In this document: piece by piece, positions 51,333 through 58,967 of the stretch | Layout: each line of letters begins with the position of its first letter | How positions within the stretch are numbered: the stretch's first letter is position 1 | Assembly: GCA_046155285.1 (NCBI GenBank) | Contig: JBJXEA010000001.1 | Span: forward strand, 5,161-69,160 | Reading direction: 5' to 3' | Length of the DNA: 64,000 nucleotides | DNA from: CAILHX01 sp046155285 | GTDB taxonomy: Bacteria; Pseudomonadota; Gammaproteobacteria; Burkholderiales; Methylophilaceae | Notes under the pieces: model-generated | Databases searched by the model: none | Told to the model about the DNA's origin: nothing | What the model saw: only the letters and a program-made list of their open reading frames with translations | Program-made: the position numbers and the translations under genes

Positions 51333-51742
51333 TAGTTGTTACCTCCTCTGAGGGCGACGTTATCGCCCTGGATGGTGCCGTTGATGAATGTCAGCGTGGA
51401 CATATACTTGAGTGAGTTTTCGGTGAACTGCGCTTGCTCGATGTTGGTATCTACAGTGTTGCCATCAATGCTGGGTTGCGACACATTGCGATACATCGGC
51501 TCGATGCCATAAAGAGTGTCTTTAGTCTTACCTTGTAAGTGGCGCTCAGAAGTGACTTTCATCTCTATGCCTTTTTTGACGTTGCTCAATGCCTTTTTCA
51601 TGGCATCGGCAAAATCAATATCCACCGCGCTATAGTGCGGAGTATCGGCATTGGCGATGTTGGATGCGATCAATTGCTGGCGGAAGCTGCGAACTTCGAG
51701 CGCCTTTTCTTGAAACGCAAAAGCTTTATCAATACTGTTCAT
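51332..51742 (-). CDS. flgB: Flagellar proximal rod protein FlgB
   Basis: The 136-residue protein has ASNIANADTPHYSAVDIDF, the FlgB rod motif, and ends in the helical NIEQAQFTENSLKYMSTLTF. It is the first gene of flgBCDEFGHIJ. A sigma-54-like promoter lies 35-51 bases upstream of the start codon, with an 18-bp palindrome about 65 bases further upstream as a possible activator site. Confidence 0.96.
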   Translation of the reverse strand: MNSIDKAFAFQEKALEVRSFRQQLIASNIANADTPHYSAVDIDFADAMKKALSNVKKGIEMKVTSERHLQGKTKDTLYGIEPMYRNVSQPSIDGNTVDTNIEQAQFTENSLKYMSTLTFINGTIQGDNVALRGGNN

Positions 51743-51776
51743 AACCGTTCACTTCATAACAAGACACAGCAGGTAA

Positions 51777-51793
51777 AGCATTATCTGTGCCAG
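51777..51793 (-). promoter_or_regulatory. flgB: Sigma-54 promoter of the flgB operon
   Basis: On the minus strand CTGGCACAGATAATGCT matches YTGGCACGRNNNTTGCW at 12 of 14 defined positions, with the GG and GC elements at the required spacing. It lies 35 bases upstream of the flgB start codon. RpoN control of rod and hook operons is established in several polar-flagellated proteobacteria. Confidence 0.75.
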
Positions 51794-51857
51794 ATAGTGA
51801 TGAGTGGCTTAAAACAAAGGCTTGCAGAGGAGTTGTGAGAAAAAATATAAAGCTGAC

Positions 51858-51875
51858 GCGGCAAGCGCTTGCCGC
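51858..51875. promoter_or_regulatory. Perfect 18-bp palindrome, possible activator-binding site
   Basis: GCGGCAAGC-GCTTGCCGC is a perfect palindrome without spacer, 65 bases upstream of the flgB sigma-54 element. That distance is typical of binding sites for sigma-54 activators such as the FlrC/FleQ type. Site identity is inferred from position only. Confidence 0.4.
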
Positions 51876-51895
51876 TTATGGCAAGGGTTACAGCG

Positions 51896-52039
51896 CTTAA
51901 CCACCCCCGCCGCAAGCGGCGACCCCTCCTTGAGAAGGAGGGGAGATAAAGTCAAAATCCGCTCTGAGTACCCTGTGTCAAATTACTCACTCCCCTCCTT
52001 TCCAAGGAGGGGTGGCGCAAAGCGCCGGGGTGGTTAAAG
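51896..52039. mobile_element. MITE-like element with 50-base inverted repeats
   Basis: Arm 51896-51945 and the reverse complement of 51990-52039 align over their whole length with a few changes, both running from CTT(T)AACCACCCC to AAGGAGGGGAG. Each arm holds two internal hairpins (CCGC/GCGG or GGCGC/GCGCC, and CCCCTCCTT/AAGGAGGGG). Where the arms differ in the first hairpin the changes are compensatory, so pairing is kept. The 44-base centre codes for nothing. Repeats of this type are widespread in bacterial genomes; no transposase is encoded here. Confidence 0.7.
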
Positions 52040-52087
52040 CTCTTCCACAGCAAAGCGCCGGGGTGGTTAAAGTCCTTCCGCAGCAAA
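52022..52087 (-). repeat. 33-bp tandem duplication across the stop codon of the GGDEF gene
   Basis: Units 52055-52087 and 52022-52054 match at 30 of 33 bases. Read on the minus strand, the first unit contains the last six codons (FAAEGL) and stop of the diguanylate cyclase gene followed by CCACCCCGGCGC, the outer part of the MITE-like arm. The second unit repeats this arrangement outside the gene, with its own TAA. Confidence 0.85.
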
Positions 52088-53833
52088 CACCCGATTACGT
52101 CCAGCATGCTTAGCCTTATACATAGCCTGGTCAGCACGCTTGATAATGTCTTCTTGCGATTCCTTAGGCAAGCGTTCTGCCACACCCGCGCTAAAGGTAA
52201 TCAATATCTTCTGGTTATCGTGCAAGAAAATGTTCTTGGTCAAGTCGCGCTGCACACGCGTCATCACCTCTACACCCTCGTCCCGTGGCGTTTCTGGCAA
52301 AATAATCACGAACTCTTCGCCACCGTAACGTGCCAACACGTCTGATGGCCGCAACGCATCACGCGTCACTTTAGCCAAGTGCGTCAACGCCGCATCACCT
52401 GCATCATGGCCGATTCCATCATTGAGTTTTTTGAAATGATCTATGTCCAAAATCGCAACGCTGATGGGCGTTCCGCTACGCTCTGCACGACCAAACTCAC
52501 GCTCGAAAGCATCGGTCATGCCGCGCCGGTTTAATGCGCCTGTCAGAAAGTCCTCGTGCGCCAATTCGCTAAGCTGCACAATTTCCAATGTTAGTTCGCG
52601 TACTTTCTCCTGCGCCTCATCTGCGGTGACTTGCAACTCTTGCATCTCATCGTGTGCCCGCAGTGCATCCATCTGCATCGAGTGCGTATCGCGCATCAGC
52701 CCATCCAGCACCACATTCAAATCACCGATGTCCGCAGTTTTGCTGATTTGCGCCTGATAACCTTCAATCTTGGTGTGATACTTACTGGTGTATTCGGTCA
52801 TCTGCGCCAGTTTGTTCACGAAATCCTCGGCCATGCGCTTCAAACTTTCACGTGCTTCTATCACGCTGTGCTTGAGCTTGCCTTGCTTGAACAATAGCTC
52901 CTTCAAGGCACTTTCCGCGTCGTACAAGGCCTCAATATCCAGCGGCTGGGCGATGATGTCACGGATAATCTGCGTCTGGCCTTGCATCCACTCGTCGTCC
53001 ACCACCAGTTCGCCGATGTTATCCACCAACAAGCGCATTAGTTGCAGTAATTCCTCATGTAAACGCGATTCAGCATTCTGGTTCATCTCCAAGCGGTACC
53101 AGAAAGCCTTGAGCGCCTCGCCCAGCTTTTCCATTTCCTTGTCAGACTTGGCGCCTCTCGCCTGCTCCAGCACGTCCTTAGCGTGGCGCTCCAGTTCCGG
53201 CAAATATTCCAAGCGCGAGACGATACCAAACGCCAAGGTTTGAATCAGCATCTCGCGCCACCAAATCGCAGTTGCCGTGGGTAAACCAGAAGAATCTTCC
53301 ACTTCCGCCGGTGCCTGTTCTTGTAGTTCAGCGAGCAACTCCGGCGCCAAATCCTCGCCGCTCCCCTTCCACAAGCTGACCAGCCCTTGCAGCTTGGTCG
53401 CCAGCGCGGCCGCATCGCCGCCAAAATTACCCAGCACGCGCTCCAGCGCCTCGCGCTTTTTACTAATGGTGAATCCGGGGCGATTCGCCTCCAGCTCGCG
53501 CAATAACTCACGCAACACCTCGCCCCAATTTCCCGCCATATTGCCCGCTGGGATCAACTGCCGCACTTGCTGCTCCAAGGCCGCCACGTCGCCCTTGTTG
53601 GCCGCAGCTTCCATCTGCACCGCCAGCCCCAGCCACTTGGAATGCGTACTACCCGCGTCACGCAACAAGCGTATCAACAGTTGCAACGCATCTTCAGATT
53701 TACCGCCTGCTATCTCGTCATAAGCACGCTTGAAGTTATCCGGCGTGGGCGGCTGTCTGCGCTGCACAAGCGTTTTGAGCGCCAATCGGGCGATGTCGGT
53801 GGGGGTTTGTACCTGTGTTTGTTCTTCTGCCAT
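52067..53833 (-). CDS. Diguanylate cyclase (GGDEF) with long helical N-terminal region
   Basis: The 588-residue protein has a C-terminal GGDEF domain (about 425-585). The active site is GGEEF in ARYGGEEFVIILPE, preceded five residues earlier by the inhibitory-site motif RPSD, and LDIDHFKKLNDGIGHDAGD and KRADQAMYKAKHAGRNRVF complete the domain. It should make c-di-GMP with product inhibition. The first 400 residues are soluble, mostly helical and acidic. Their start, DIARLALKTLVQRRQPPTPDNFKRAYDEI, is a pattern recurring in betaproteobacterial cyclases; its ligand is unknown. There is no membrane segment. It is divergent from flgA and lies upstream of the flg operon, so a link to the motility-sessility switch is plausible. 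The repeat-derived C-terminus is described separately. Confidence 0.92.
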   Translation of the reverse strand: MAEEQTQVQTPTDIARLALKTLVQRRQPPTPDNFKRAYDEIAGGKSEDALQLLIRLLRDAGSTHSKWLGLAVQMEAAANKGDVAALEQQVRQLIPAGNMAGNWGEVLRELLRELEANRPGFTISKKREALERVLGNFGGDAAALATKLQGLVSLWKGSGEDLAPELLAELQEQAPAEVEDSSGLPTATAIWWREMLIQTLAFGIVSRLEYLPELERHAKDVLEQARGAKSDKEMEKLGEALKAFWYRLEMNQNAESRLHEELLQLMRLLVDNIGELVVDDEWMQGQTQIIRDIIAQPLDIEALYDAESALKELLFKQGKLKHSVIEARESLKRMAEDFVNKLAQMTEYTSKYHTKIEGYQAQISKTADIGDLNVVLDGLMRDTHSMQMDALRAHDEMQELQVTADEAQEKVRELTLEIVQLSELAHEDFLTGALNRRGMTDAFEREFGRAERSGTPISVAILDIDHFKKLNDGIGHDAGDAALTHLAKVTRDALRPSDVLARYGGEEFVIILPETPRDEGVEVMTRVQRDLTKNIFLHDNQKILITFSAGVAERLPKESQEDIIKRADQAMYKAKHAGRNRVFAAEGL

Positions 53834-53874
53834 GAGTATTCCGATTGTTGGTTGCTGCGTTGTTCTAGCTCTGA

Positions 53875-53892
53875 TAGCGTTAGAATACGCTA
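53875..53892. promoter_or_regulatory. flgA: Dyad with TAGAAT -10-like centre upstream of flgA
   Basis: TAGCGT-TAGAAT-ACGCTA places a good -10-like hexamer inside a 6-base inverted repeat, 27 bases before the flgA start codon. A -35 box is not clear. A repressor covering the -10 region is possible. Confidence 0.35.
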
Positions 53893-53918
53893 AATCTTTA
53901 ATCCTCGTGAATCAAGCC

Positions 53919-54611
53919 ATGCGCCCAAGCAATTCCTGTTTCGCACTCGGTCTCGCGCTCTGCTGCAGCCTCGCACACGCCGCCGAATGGCAATCGCGCG
54001 AGTCACTTCAAGCCGCCGCCGAGAGCTTTGTCGCGCAAAAAACCGCCAGCATAGACGGCACAGTCACCATCACCAGCACCCCACCCGATGCACGGGTAAA
54101 AGTCGCCAAATGTGATCAGCTAGAAACCTCGCTACAAACTGGCAACAAGCTATGGGGCAGAACCAGCGTCACAGTCAGTTGCAGCTCGCCCGCCAAATGG
54201 TCGCTGCGCGTTCCAGTCAACATCAAAGTCGTGGGACAAGCCGTGGTCGCCACCCGCGCCATCGGCGGCGGACAAACCATAGAGGCGCAAGATGTCGCAG
54301 TCGAAACGCTAGACCTAACACCTTATCCCATAGGTGTATTCAAAACCCCAGAGCAAGCCATAGGCAAAGTCACCGCCAACAGCATCGCCGCCGGAGCGCC
54401 ATTTCGGGCAGAAGTGTTACGCGCGCAGATGGTCATCAAACAAGGTCAACAAGTGGTGGTGGTGGCGCAAAGTGCTCACATCAAAGTCAGCACTGAAGGC
54501 GTGGCTATGAACAATGCCCAAGCTGGGCAGGTGGTGGGAGTGAAAACGAAGTCTGGCGCGGTTGTTAAGGGCATCGCCAAGAGCGAGGGCGTGGTAGAAG
54601 TTAATTTTTAA
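53919..54611 (+). CDS. flgA: Flagellar P-ring chaperone FlgA
   Basis: I place the start at the ATG 53919, which gives a signal peptide (MRPSNSCFALGLALCCSLAHA) and 231 residues in all. The frame is open upstream to 53730, but that would lie inside the divergent cyclase gene. The mature protein has the SAF domain: ARVKVAKCDQLETSLQTG, TVSCSSPAKWSLRVPVNIKV, VVATRAIGGGQTIEAQDVAVE, and ends MNNAQAGQVVGVKTKSGAVVKGIAKSEGVVEV in parts. It assists FlgI assembly. flgM and flgN, which often follow flgA, are absent here. Confidence 0.94.
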   Translation: MRPSNSCFALGLALCCSLAHAAEWQSRESLQAAAESFVAQKTASIDGTVTITSTPPDARVKVAKCDQLETSLQTGNKLWGRTSVTVSCSSPAKWSLRVPVNIKVVGQAVVATRAIGGGQTIEAQDVAVETLDLTPYPIGVFKTPEQAIGKVTANSIAAGAPFRAEVLRAQMVIKQGQQVVVVAQSAHIKVSTEGVAMNNAQAGQVVGVKTKSGAVVKGIAKSEGVVEVNF

Positions 54612-54634
54612 CTTCCCTCACGCCTAACCCCTCT

Positions 54635-55471
54635 TTAGTTCTTAAACCAAGTCAACGTCCCTGCCTTCATGTCCGGCACCAAAATGGTTCTGCCATCCGC
54701 TGCCAAACCTATATCCGCCGCAGATTGGAACTGCGCCTTTACCCATTCTTGCGTACCGTCTTTTTTGTAAGTGAACAGGCGGCCGTTTTTCCAGTCGCTA
54801 ATCCATACGACGCCGCGCTTGTCTCGCACCAAGCCATCACCACCACCAAAGCCTTCAATCAGATAATCCATCTTGCCGGTTTTAAGCGTGATGCGATACA
54901 ACGCGCCGGAGACGAAATCCACCATCAGCAAGTGGTCGTCGCCGTCGGCCAGCAAACCGTTGGGAGCTAACACGCGCGGGTCGTCGCCGTTGACTACAGT
55001 GGTCACTTTGCCATCTGCCGCAACGCGATACACCGCGCCACCTTTGCCTTTGAGGTCGCCGCTGTCTGACACGAACAAGCTGCCGTCTTTGCCAAATTCT
55101 AGGTCATTCAAAAATAGTGGTTTAACGGGGAAGGCTTCCGCCGCAACAAACACGCTCCATTTGCCGTCTTTGCCCACCTTCAGGATGCGCTTGTTATCCG
55201 CCACGTACAACGCACCTTTTGAATAGGCCAAACCTTTGGGGTCGTCCATGCCGCTAGCAAACACTTTAGCTTTGCCATCCGCGCCTATCACGCTAATCAC
55301 ACCGTCGCCATCTTTGCCGAATTCGCCTATCTCGGAAACATAAACACGCCCATCTGCAACTACCACCGACTCAGGATTCTTCAAGCCGGTGACCACTTTA
55401 TTCTCCGCAGCGTAGGCGTTAAAACTGGCAATCATTGCAACAACTAGAATACTATTTTTCAACTTAGTCAC
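54635..55471 (-). CDS. Exported SMP-30/NHL-type beta-propeller protein
   Basis: The 278-residue protein has a signal peptide (TKLKNSILVVAMIASFNAYA) and about six repeats of a propeller blade, for example GLKNPESVVVADGRVYVSEIG, GMDDPKGLAYSKGALYVAD and LNDLEFGKDGSLFVSDSGD. This suits the SMP-30/gluconolactonase-like or NHL group, many of which bind a metal and hydrolyse lactones. The catalytic acids of SMP-30 cannot be assigned with certainty. It starts 3 bases after the stop of the 193-residue unknown and is the last gene of the exported block. Confidence 0.8.
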   Translation of the reverse strand: MTKLKNSILVVAMIASFNAYAAENKVVTGLKNPESVVVADGRVYVSEIGEFGKDGDGVISVIGADGKAKVFASGMDDPKGLAYSKGALYVADNKRILKVGKDGKWSVFVAAEAFPVKPLFLNDLEFGKDGSLFVSDSGDLKGKGGAVYRVAADGKVTTVVNGDDPRVLAPNGLLADGDDHLLMVDFVSGALYRITLKTGKMDYLIEGFGGGDGLVRDKRGVVWISDWKNGRLFTYKKDGTQEWVKAQFQSAADIGLAADGRTILVPDMKAGTLTWFKN

Positions 55472-55474
55472 TCC

Positions 55475-56056
55475 CTAAAAATATTCAAAAAAACCAAACT
55501 TGGGCTCACGCCCGACGATAGAAACGATACCGCAAGGAGAGCGCGTAAAATCGCCCGCCATCGCGGTTTGGATGCTGCGCTGCAACGCGCCGTCAGCTTG
55601 CATCTGGGTCATGATGTTTTGCATGGCGGCATCAAACGCTTGCTTGACTTCCTTATCCTGATAAATTGAGGTCAATTGTCCAAATTGTTGACCTTCAGCC
55701 TTGTAAGTAGCCAAAGGCTGACCGTCACCGCGATGCAACTGCACTTTGAGCTTGGCGTAATAGGTGGACGATGCGGGGTTATACACCAGGCGCGAATTGA
55801 CCCAAGCGATGAGATCCGCCGTCTTGCCTGCCTCGCACGCGCCCACGCTGCTAAAACGCTTCGCCAAAGCATGGCTGGCGGCATCTTCAGCAATGACGGT
55901 GTAATCCACCCAACGCGTATAAAGTGGGGCAACACCCACTACAGTGGGATGCCCGTACCTGTCCAGGCTGGTATAAACGAGCAAACTGGGTTCAGCTGCC
56001 CATGCCGTATTCAGCGCCATCGCACTTAACATTATTGCCAAAAATAATCGCTTCAT
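55475..56056 (-). CDS. Exported protein of unknown function (193 aa)
   Basis: I do not recognise this protein. It has a clear signal peptide (MKRLFLAIMLSAMALNTAWA). The mature part has two cysteines (in VGACEAGK and SPCGIVSIVG) that could form a disulfide, strand-rich YYAKLKVQLHRGDGQPLATY, and a C-terminus rich in phenylalanine (FGFFEYF). The segment AFDAAMQNIMTQMQADGALQ is helical. The pattern loosely recalls periplasmic lipoprotein-type binding domains, without a firm match. Its ATG overlaps the stop of the sugar-dehydrogenase-like gene by 4 bases and its stop lies 3 bases before the next start, so it is tightly coupled between two beta-propeller proteins and may act with them. Confidence 0.8.
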   Translation of the reverse strand: MKRLFLAIMLSAMALNTAWAAEPSLLVYTSLDRYGHPTVVGVAPLYTRWVDYTVIAEDAASHALAKRFSSVGACEAGKTADLIAWVNSRLVYNPASSTYYAKLKVQLHRGDGQPLATYKAEGQQFGQLTSIYQDKEVKQAFDAAMQNIMTQMQADGALQRSIQTAMAGDFTRSPCGIVSIVGREPKFGFFEYF

Positions 56057-57273
56057 TTGGCTGCTCCTGTATAAACAATTCTATAGACCAAACCCGCCCT
56101 GTCGTCCGACACATATACTGCGCCCTTAGGTGACACTGCCACATCCACCGGCCTGCCCCAAGCGCCTTGGCTGGATAACCAACCAGTGATGAAGTCGCTC
56201 ACACTGACTGGTTTGGCTTGCTCAAAGTGTACTCTCACTACTTTGTAACCTGAAGGCTGGTTTCGGTTCCACGAACCATGCAAGGCTACCAGCGCATCGC
56301 CACGATATTCCGCTGGAAACGTGGCTTTGTCCAGAAAAGCGATGCCTATGGGCGTGGAATGTGCGGGCAGAGTAATGGCTGGCGACTGCATCGCAGAACA
56401 ATCACCAGAAAAATTGGGGTCAACGAACCTATTGCCCCAACAATAAGGCCAGCCATAAAAACCGCCCGCTTGAATCTGATTAAGATGTTCCGGTGGCAGA
56501 TCGTCGTTTACCACCCCGCCCTTAGTGCCAGAGCGCATATCCGCGCCATTATTAGTGGCAAACAACTCACCTGTTTTTGGGTGCCACGCGTATCCTTGCG
56601 TGTTGCGTAACCCTGTCGCCCAGATTGGCGATGGTGCATGGCGGCCTAATGTTTGCAGAGCTCCGGCGGGCTTGCCCTCTACCGAGTAACGCAGCATGGT
56701 AGCGCGTAGTGGCTCATTTTCCACACATACATTGCAACTCGAACCCACATTCAAAATCAAAAAACCATCAGGCGATAGCTTGAGCGTTTTCATGGTGTGG
56801 CCACCCGATGGCAAACCAGAAATCACAGGAATTGCACGGCCATGCTCCAACCTCACCACGCCATCCTGATTCGCCACAAACAACTTATCGCCGACAAACG
56901 CCAAGCCTTGCGGCGCATTGAGACGATCCGCCACAGTAATAACCTTGTCCGCCACGCCGTCCATATTCGCATCCGGCAACATCACCACCTTGTCGTCCAC
57001 ACCCAAAGACAAATACAACTCACCCTGCGGCGAAAACGCCATCATGCGTGGACCACGCACAAAGCTACCGCCGCCGGGGTCTAGTCTGGCGAAAATGTTA
57101 GCTTGAAAACCTGAGGGGAGTTTGAGTGCGGCGCTGGGGTCTGGCGGCACAGGCAACACCGAAGCCATGTCGGCACGAGCGGCAACCACAAATGTGAGTA
57201 CAAAAAAGACTAAAAACAATTTAGCCACAGATGAACACAGATGAACACGGATAAGAGCTAAAACGTCTTTCAT
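56053..57273 (-). CDS. PQQ-type sugar/sorbosone dehydrogenase-like beta-propeller protein
   Basis: The protein (406 residues from ATG 57271-57273) is exported and has the GSDH/sorbosone-dehydrogenase pattern: LPSGFQANIFARL, PRMMAFSPQGELYLSLG, LNAPQGLAFVGDKLFVA, GGHTMKTLKLSPDGFLILNVGSSCNVC in parts, GLRNTQGYAWHPKTGELFATNNGAD in parts, and GSWNRNQPSGYKV. Soluble family members use PQQ to oxidise sugars. The frame also opens at a TTG at 57294. The signal peptide is odd: its N-region (IRVHLCSSVAKL) is encoded by one copy of an inverted repeat (57221-57253), with the hydrophobic core following it. It overlaps the 193-residue gene by 4 bases. Confidence 0.82.
   Translation of the reverse strand: MKDVLALIRVHLCSSVAKLFLVFFVLTFVVAARADMASVLPVPPDPSAALKLPSGFQANIFARLDPGGGSFVRGPRMMAFSPQGELYLSLGVDDKVVMLPDANMDGVADKVITVADRLNAPQGLAFVGDKLFVANQDGVVRLEHGRAIPVISGLPSGGHTMKTLKLSPDGFLILNVGSSCNVCVENEPLRATMLRYSVEGKPAGALQTLGRHAPSPIWATGLRNTQGYAWHPKTGELFATNNGADMRSGTKGGVVNDDLPPEHLNQIQAGGFYGWPYCWGNRFVDPNFSGDCSAMQSPAITLPAHSTPIGIAFLDKATFPAEYRGDALVALHGSWNRNQPSGYKVVRVHFEQAKPVSVSDFITGWLSSQGAWGRPVDVAVSPKGAVYVSDDRAGLVYRIVYTGAAK
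57221..57253 (+). repeat. Inverted-repeat copy 1 (AGCCACAGATGAACACAGAT type), inside coding DNA
   Basis: This 33-base stretch is the inverted partner of 57309-57345 with about four mismatches. It is formed by partial repeats of the unit GATGAACACA. It lies inside the sugar-dehydrogenase-like gene and encodes part of its signal peptide. Near-identical sequences occur as dispersed repeats in many unrelated bacterial genomes. Confidence 0.75.
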
Positions 57274-57308
57274 AGTATTAAGTTTAGCTGTCAAACAATT
57301 GTGGTTTT

Positions 57309-57345
57309 CATCTGTGTTTATCTGCGTTCATCTGTGGCTAAATAT
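57309..57345 (+). repeat. Inverted-repeat copy 2, between fccB and the dehydrogenase-like gene
   Basis: The stretch TCATCTGTG...GTGGCTAAATA is the inverted partner of 57221-57253 and ends at the fccB stop codon. Together the two copies could form a large stem-loop in the mRNA between fccB and the downstream genes, which might reduce read-through. Confidence 0.75.
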
Positions 57346-58599
57346 TTAGGTCAACACGTCCGACCAGATATTCTTTGCCCAAGCCTGCGCAAACTCGCCC
57401 TCCTGCACGCTTGGCTTGTCCGAAACGCCACCGCCTTCGGCTGGCAACATAATTTTTTTAGCCGCATCGTAGCGGTACACATTAGCCACGTGCATCGCCA
57501 GTTTGTCCGACACATAGCTGTAACAGGTATTGGCAAACACAGGTTGTGGATCAGGCTCTTGCCCGGCCAGCAAATTAGCAATCGCCGAGGCGCATACTTT
57601 GGCTTGCGAAGTCGCGATATGTGCGGACTTGGGCAAAGCTGCAGAAACAGAATCACCAAGCACATGGACATTGGGCGCGATTTTGGATTCGTAAGTCAAA
57701 AAGTCCACCTCGCACCAGCGTTTATCCACGTTGGCAACTCCCGCTAATTGCGCGATTTTGCCCGCGCGTTGTGGTGGAATCACGTTCAGCACGTCGGCTT
57801 TGACGGTCTCGAATTCAGTCTTCACCATGCGACTTTCCACGTCCACGTCTATCACTTGGCTGTTAGGCCGATATTCGATCATACCGGGATACAAATCTGC
57901 CCACGCCTTGGTGAACAGGCCTTTTTTAGAGGTGATTTCAGGATTCGCATCCAGCACAATAATCTTGGATTTTGGCTTGTGGTTTTTTAGATAAAACCCC
58001 ACTTGAGAAACCCGCTCATACGGACCCGGCGGGCAGCGGTAAGGCGCTTTTGGGATGCTGATAACAAACACACCACCGTCAGACATGGCCTCCATCTGCT
58101 TGCGTAGATTCACCGTTTGTTCGCCAGCCTTCCACGCATGAGGAATTTTTTCTTGCGCAGCATCGCTTCGCAGCATAGGCAGCGCATCCCACATGAAATC
58201 TATACCGGGGGCGATGATGAGACGCTCATAGCCCAGTTCATCGCCATCGTCCATCACGATGCGGCGCTTAGCCACATCCACCGCCGCGACTTCAGCATAT
58301 AAGCGCTTGATACGATAATTATCCAAACCAGAATAATTAAAGGTCAGGTCGCCAATCTTTTTACTTCCACCCAGCACCAGATTGCTCACCGGACAGGATA
58401 CAAACGTGGTGTGCTTTTCAATTAGTACGATTTCAACCGCTTCGCCAGCCCACAGCCGCAAATACTTGGAAAAGCTAGCGCCAGCATAACCGCCGCCGAT
58501 GATAATGATGCGCTTAGGCACGCTTGCCCAGCTATTCTGCGGTAAGCCACCCAAGGCAACCCCAGCACCTACCAGTTTAAGAAAATCGCGGCGTTGCAT
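57346..58599 (-). CDS. fccB: Sulfide dehydrogenase flavoprotein subunit FccB
   Basis: The 417-residue flavoprotein has a Tat signal (MQRRDFLKLVGAGVALGG) and FAD-binding motif RIIIIGGGYAGASFSKYLR. SCPVSNLVLGG contains C69, which corresponds to the covalent flavin attachment cysteine of characterised flavocytochromes c. The probable redox pair is C189 (YRCPPGPYERVS) and C359 (FANTCYSYVSD). The C-terminal FCSD flavin-binding domain follows from about residue 350. The protein oxidises sulfide to sulfur in the periplasm and passes electrons to FccA. Start and fccA stop overlap as TGATG, so the subunits are co-translated. Confidence 0.93.
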   Translation of the reverse strand: MQRRDFLKLVGAGVALGGLPQNSWASVPKRIIIIGGGYAGASFSKYLRLWAGEAVEIVLIEKHTTFVSCPVSNLVLGGSKKIGDLTFNYSGLDNYRIKRLYAEVAAVDVAKRRIVMDDGDELGYERLIIAPGIDFMWDALPMLRSDAAQEKIPHAWKAGEQTVNLRKQMEAMSDGGVFVISIPKAPYRCPPGPYERVSQVGFYLKNHKPKSKIIVLDANPEITSKKGLFTKAWADLYPGMIEYRPNSQVIDVDVESRMVKTEFETVKADVLNVIPPQRAGKIAQLAGVANVDKRWCEVDFLTYESKIAPNVHVLGDSVSAALPKSAHIATSQAKVCASAIANLLAGQEPDPQPVFANTCYSYVSDKLAMHVANVYRYDAAKKIMLPAEGGGVSDKPSVQEGEFAQAWAKNIWSDVLT

Positions 58600-58967
58600 C
58601 AGAAATTGAGCGGCATGGGGGCCGCCGATGCCTTGCGCGCTTGGGTAGAAAAGTAATCAGCCAGCTGCTCAATCTCGGCCTCGGTCAAGCCTTTGGCGTG
58701 ATGATGCATGACAGTGGCAGGTCGCTCGCCGGCGCGAAACGCCTTCATCTGCGTGATGAAATGCGTTCTATCCAGCCCCGCCAACACCGGCGTAATGCCT
58801 ACGCTGTTGCCATTAGTGCCATGGCAGGCCGCGCAAGAAGCCGCCAACACGCGCAGATGGCTGTTAGGCTCAGCCGCAAATGCGGCCGAGACGCTCACTA
58901 GCAAGCACAATCCTGCGTAGACCTTAGAAGCACTGCTCATCTTGGCAACCGTCATCTTTAGCACCAT
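58599..58967 (-). CDS. fccA: Monohaem cytochrome c subunit FccA
   Basis: The protein (122 residues from the first ATG) has a Sec signal peptide (SKVYAGLCLLVSVSAAFA) and one haem site, CAACHG, about residue 45-50. A distal methionine is likely in PATVMHHHAKGL, and the protein ends EIEQLADYFSTQARK. It is a single-haem partner like that of green sulfur bacteria rather than the dihaem form of purple sulfur bacteria. Other in-frame ATG starts at 58955 and 58940 are possible; the last gives the most compact signal peptide. It overlaps the end of the ankyrin gene and is coupled to fccB. Confidence 0.9.
   Translation of the reverse strand: MVLKMTVAKMSSASKVYAGLCLLVSVSAAFAAEPNSHLRVLAASCAACHGTNGNSVGITPVLAGLDRTHFITQMKAFRAGERPATVMHHHAKGLTEAEIEQLADYFSTQARKASAAPMPLNF

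Noticed and set aside
51896..52087. Possible CRISPR-like array, because of repeated GC-rich units
   Set aside because: There are only two tandem 33-bp units without unique spacers, plus an inverted pair; no cas gene is present.
53730..53918. Upstream extension of flgA to 53730
   Set aside because: It would place 63 residues before the signal peptide and overlap the divergent cyclase gene.
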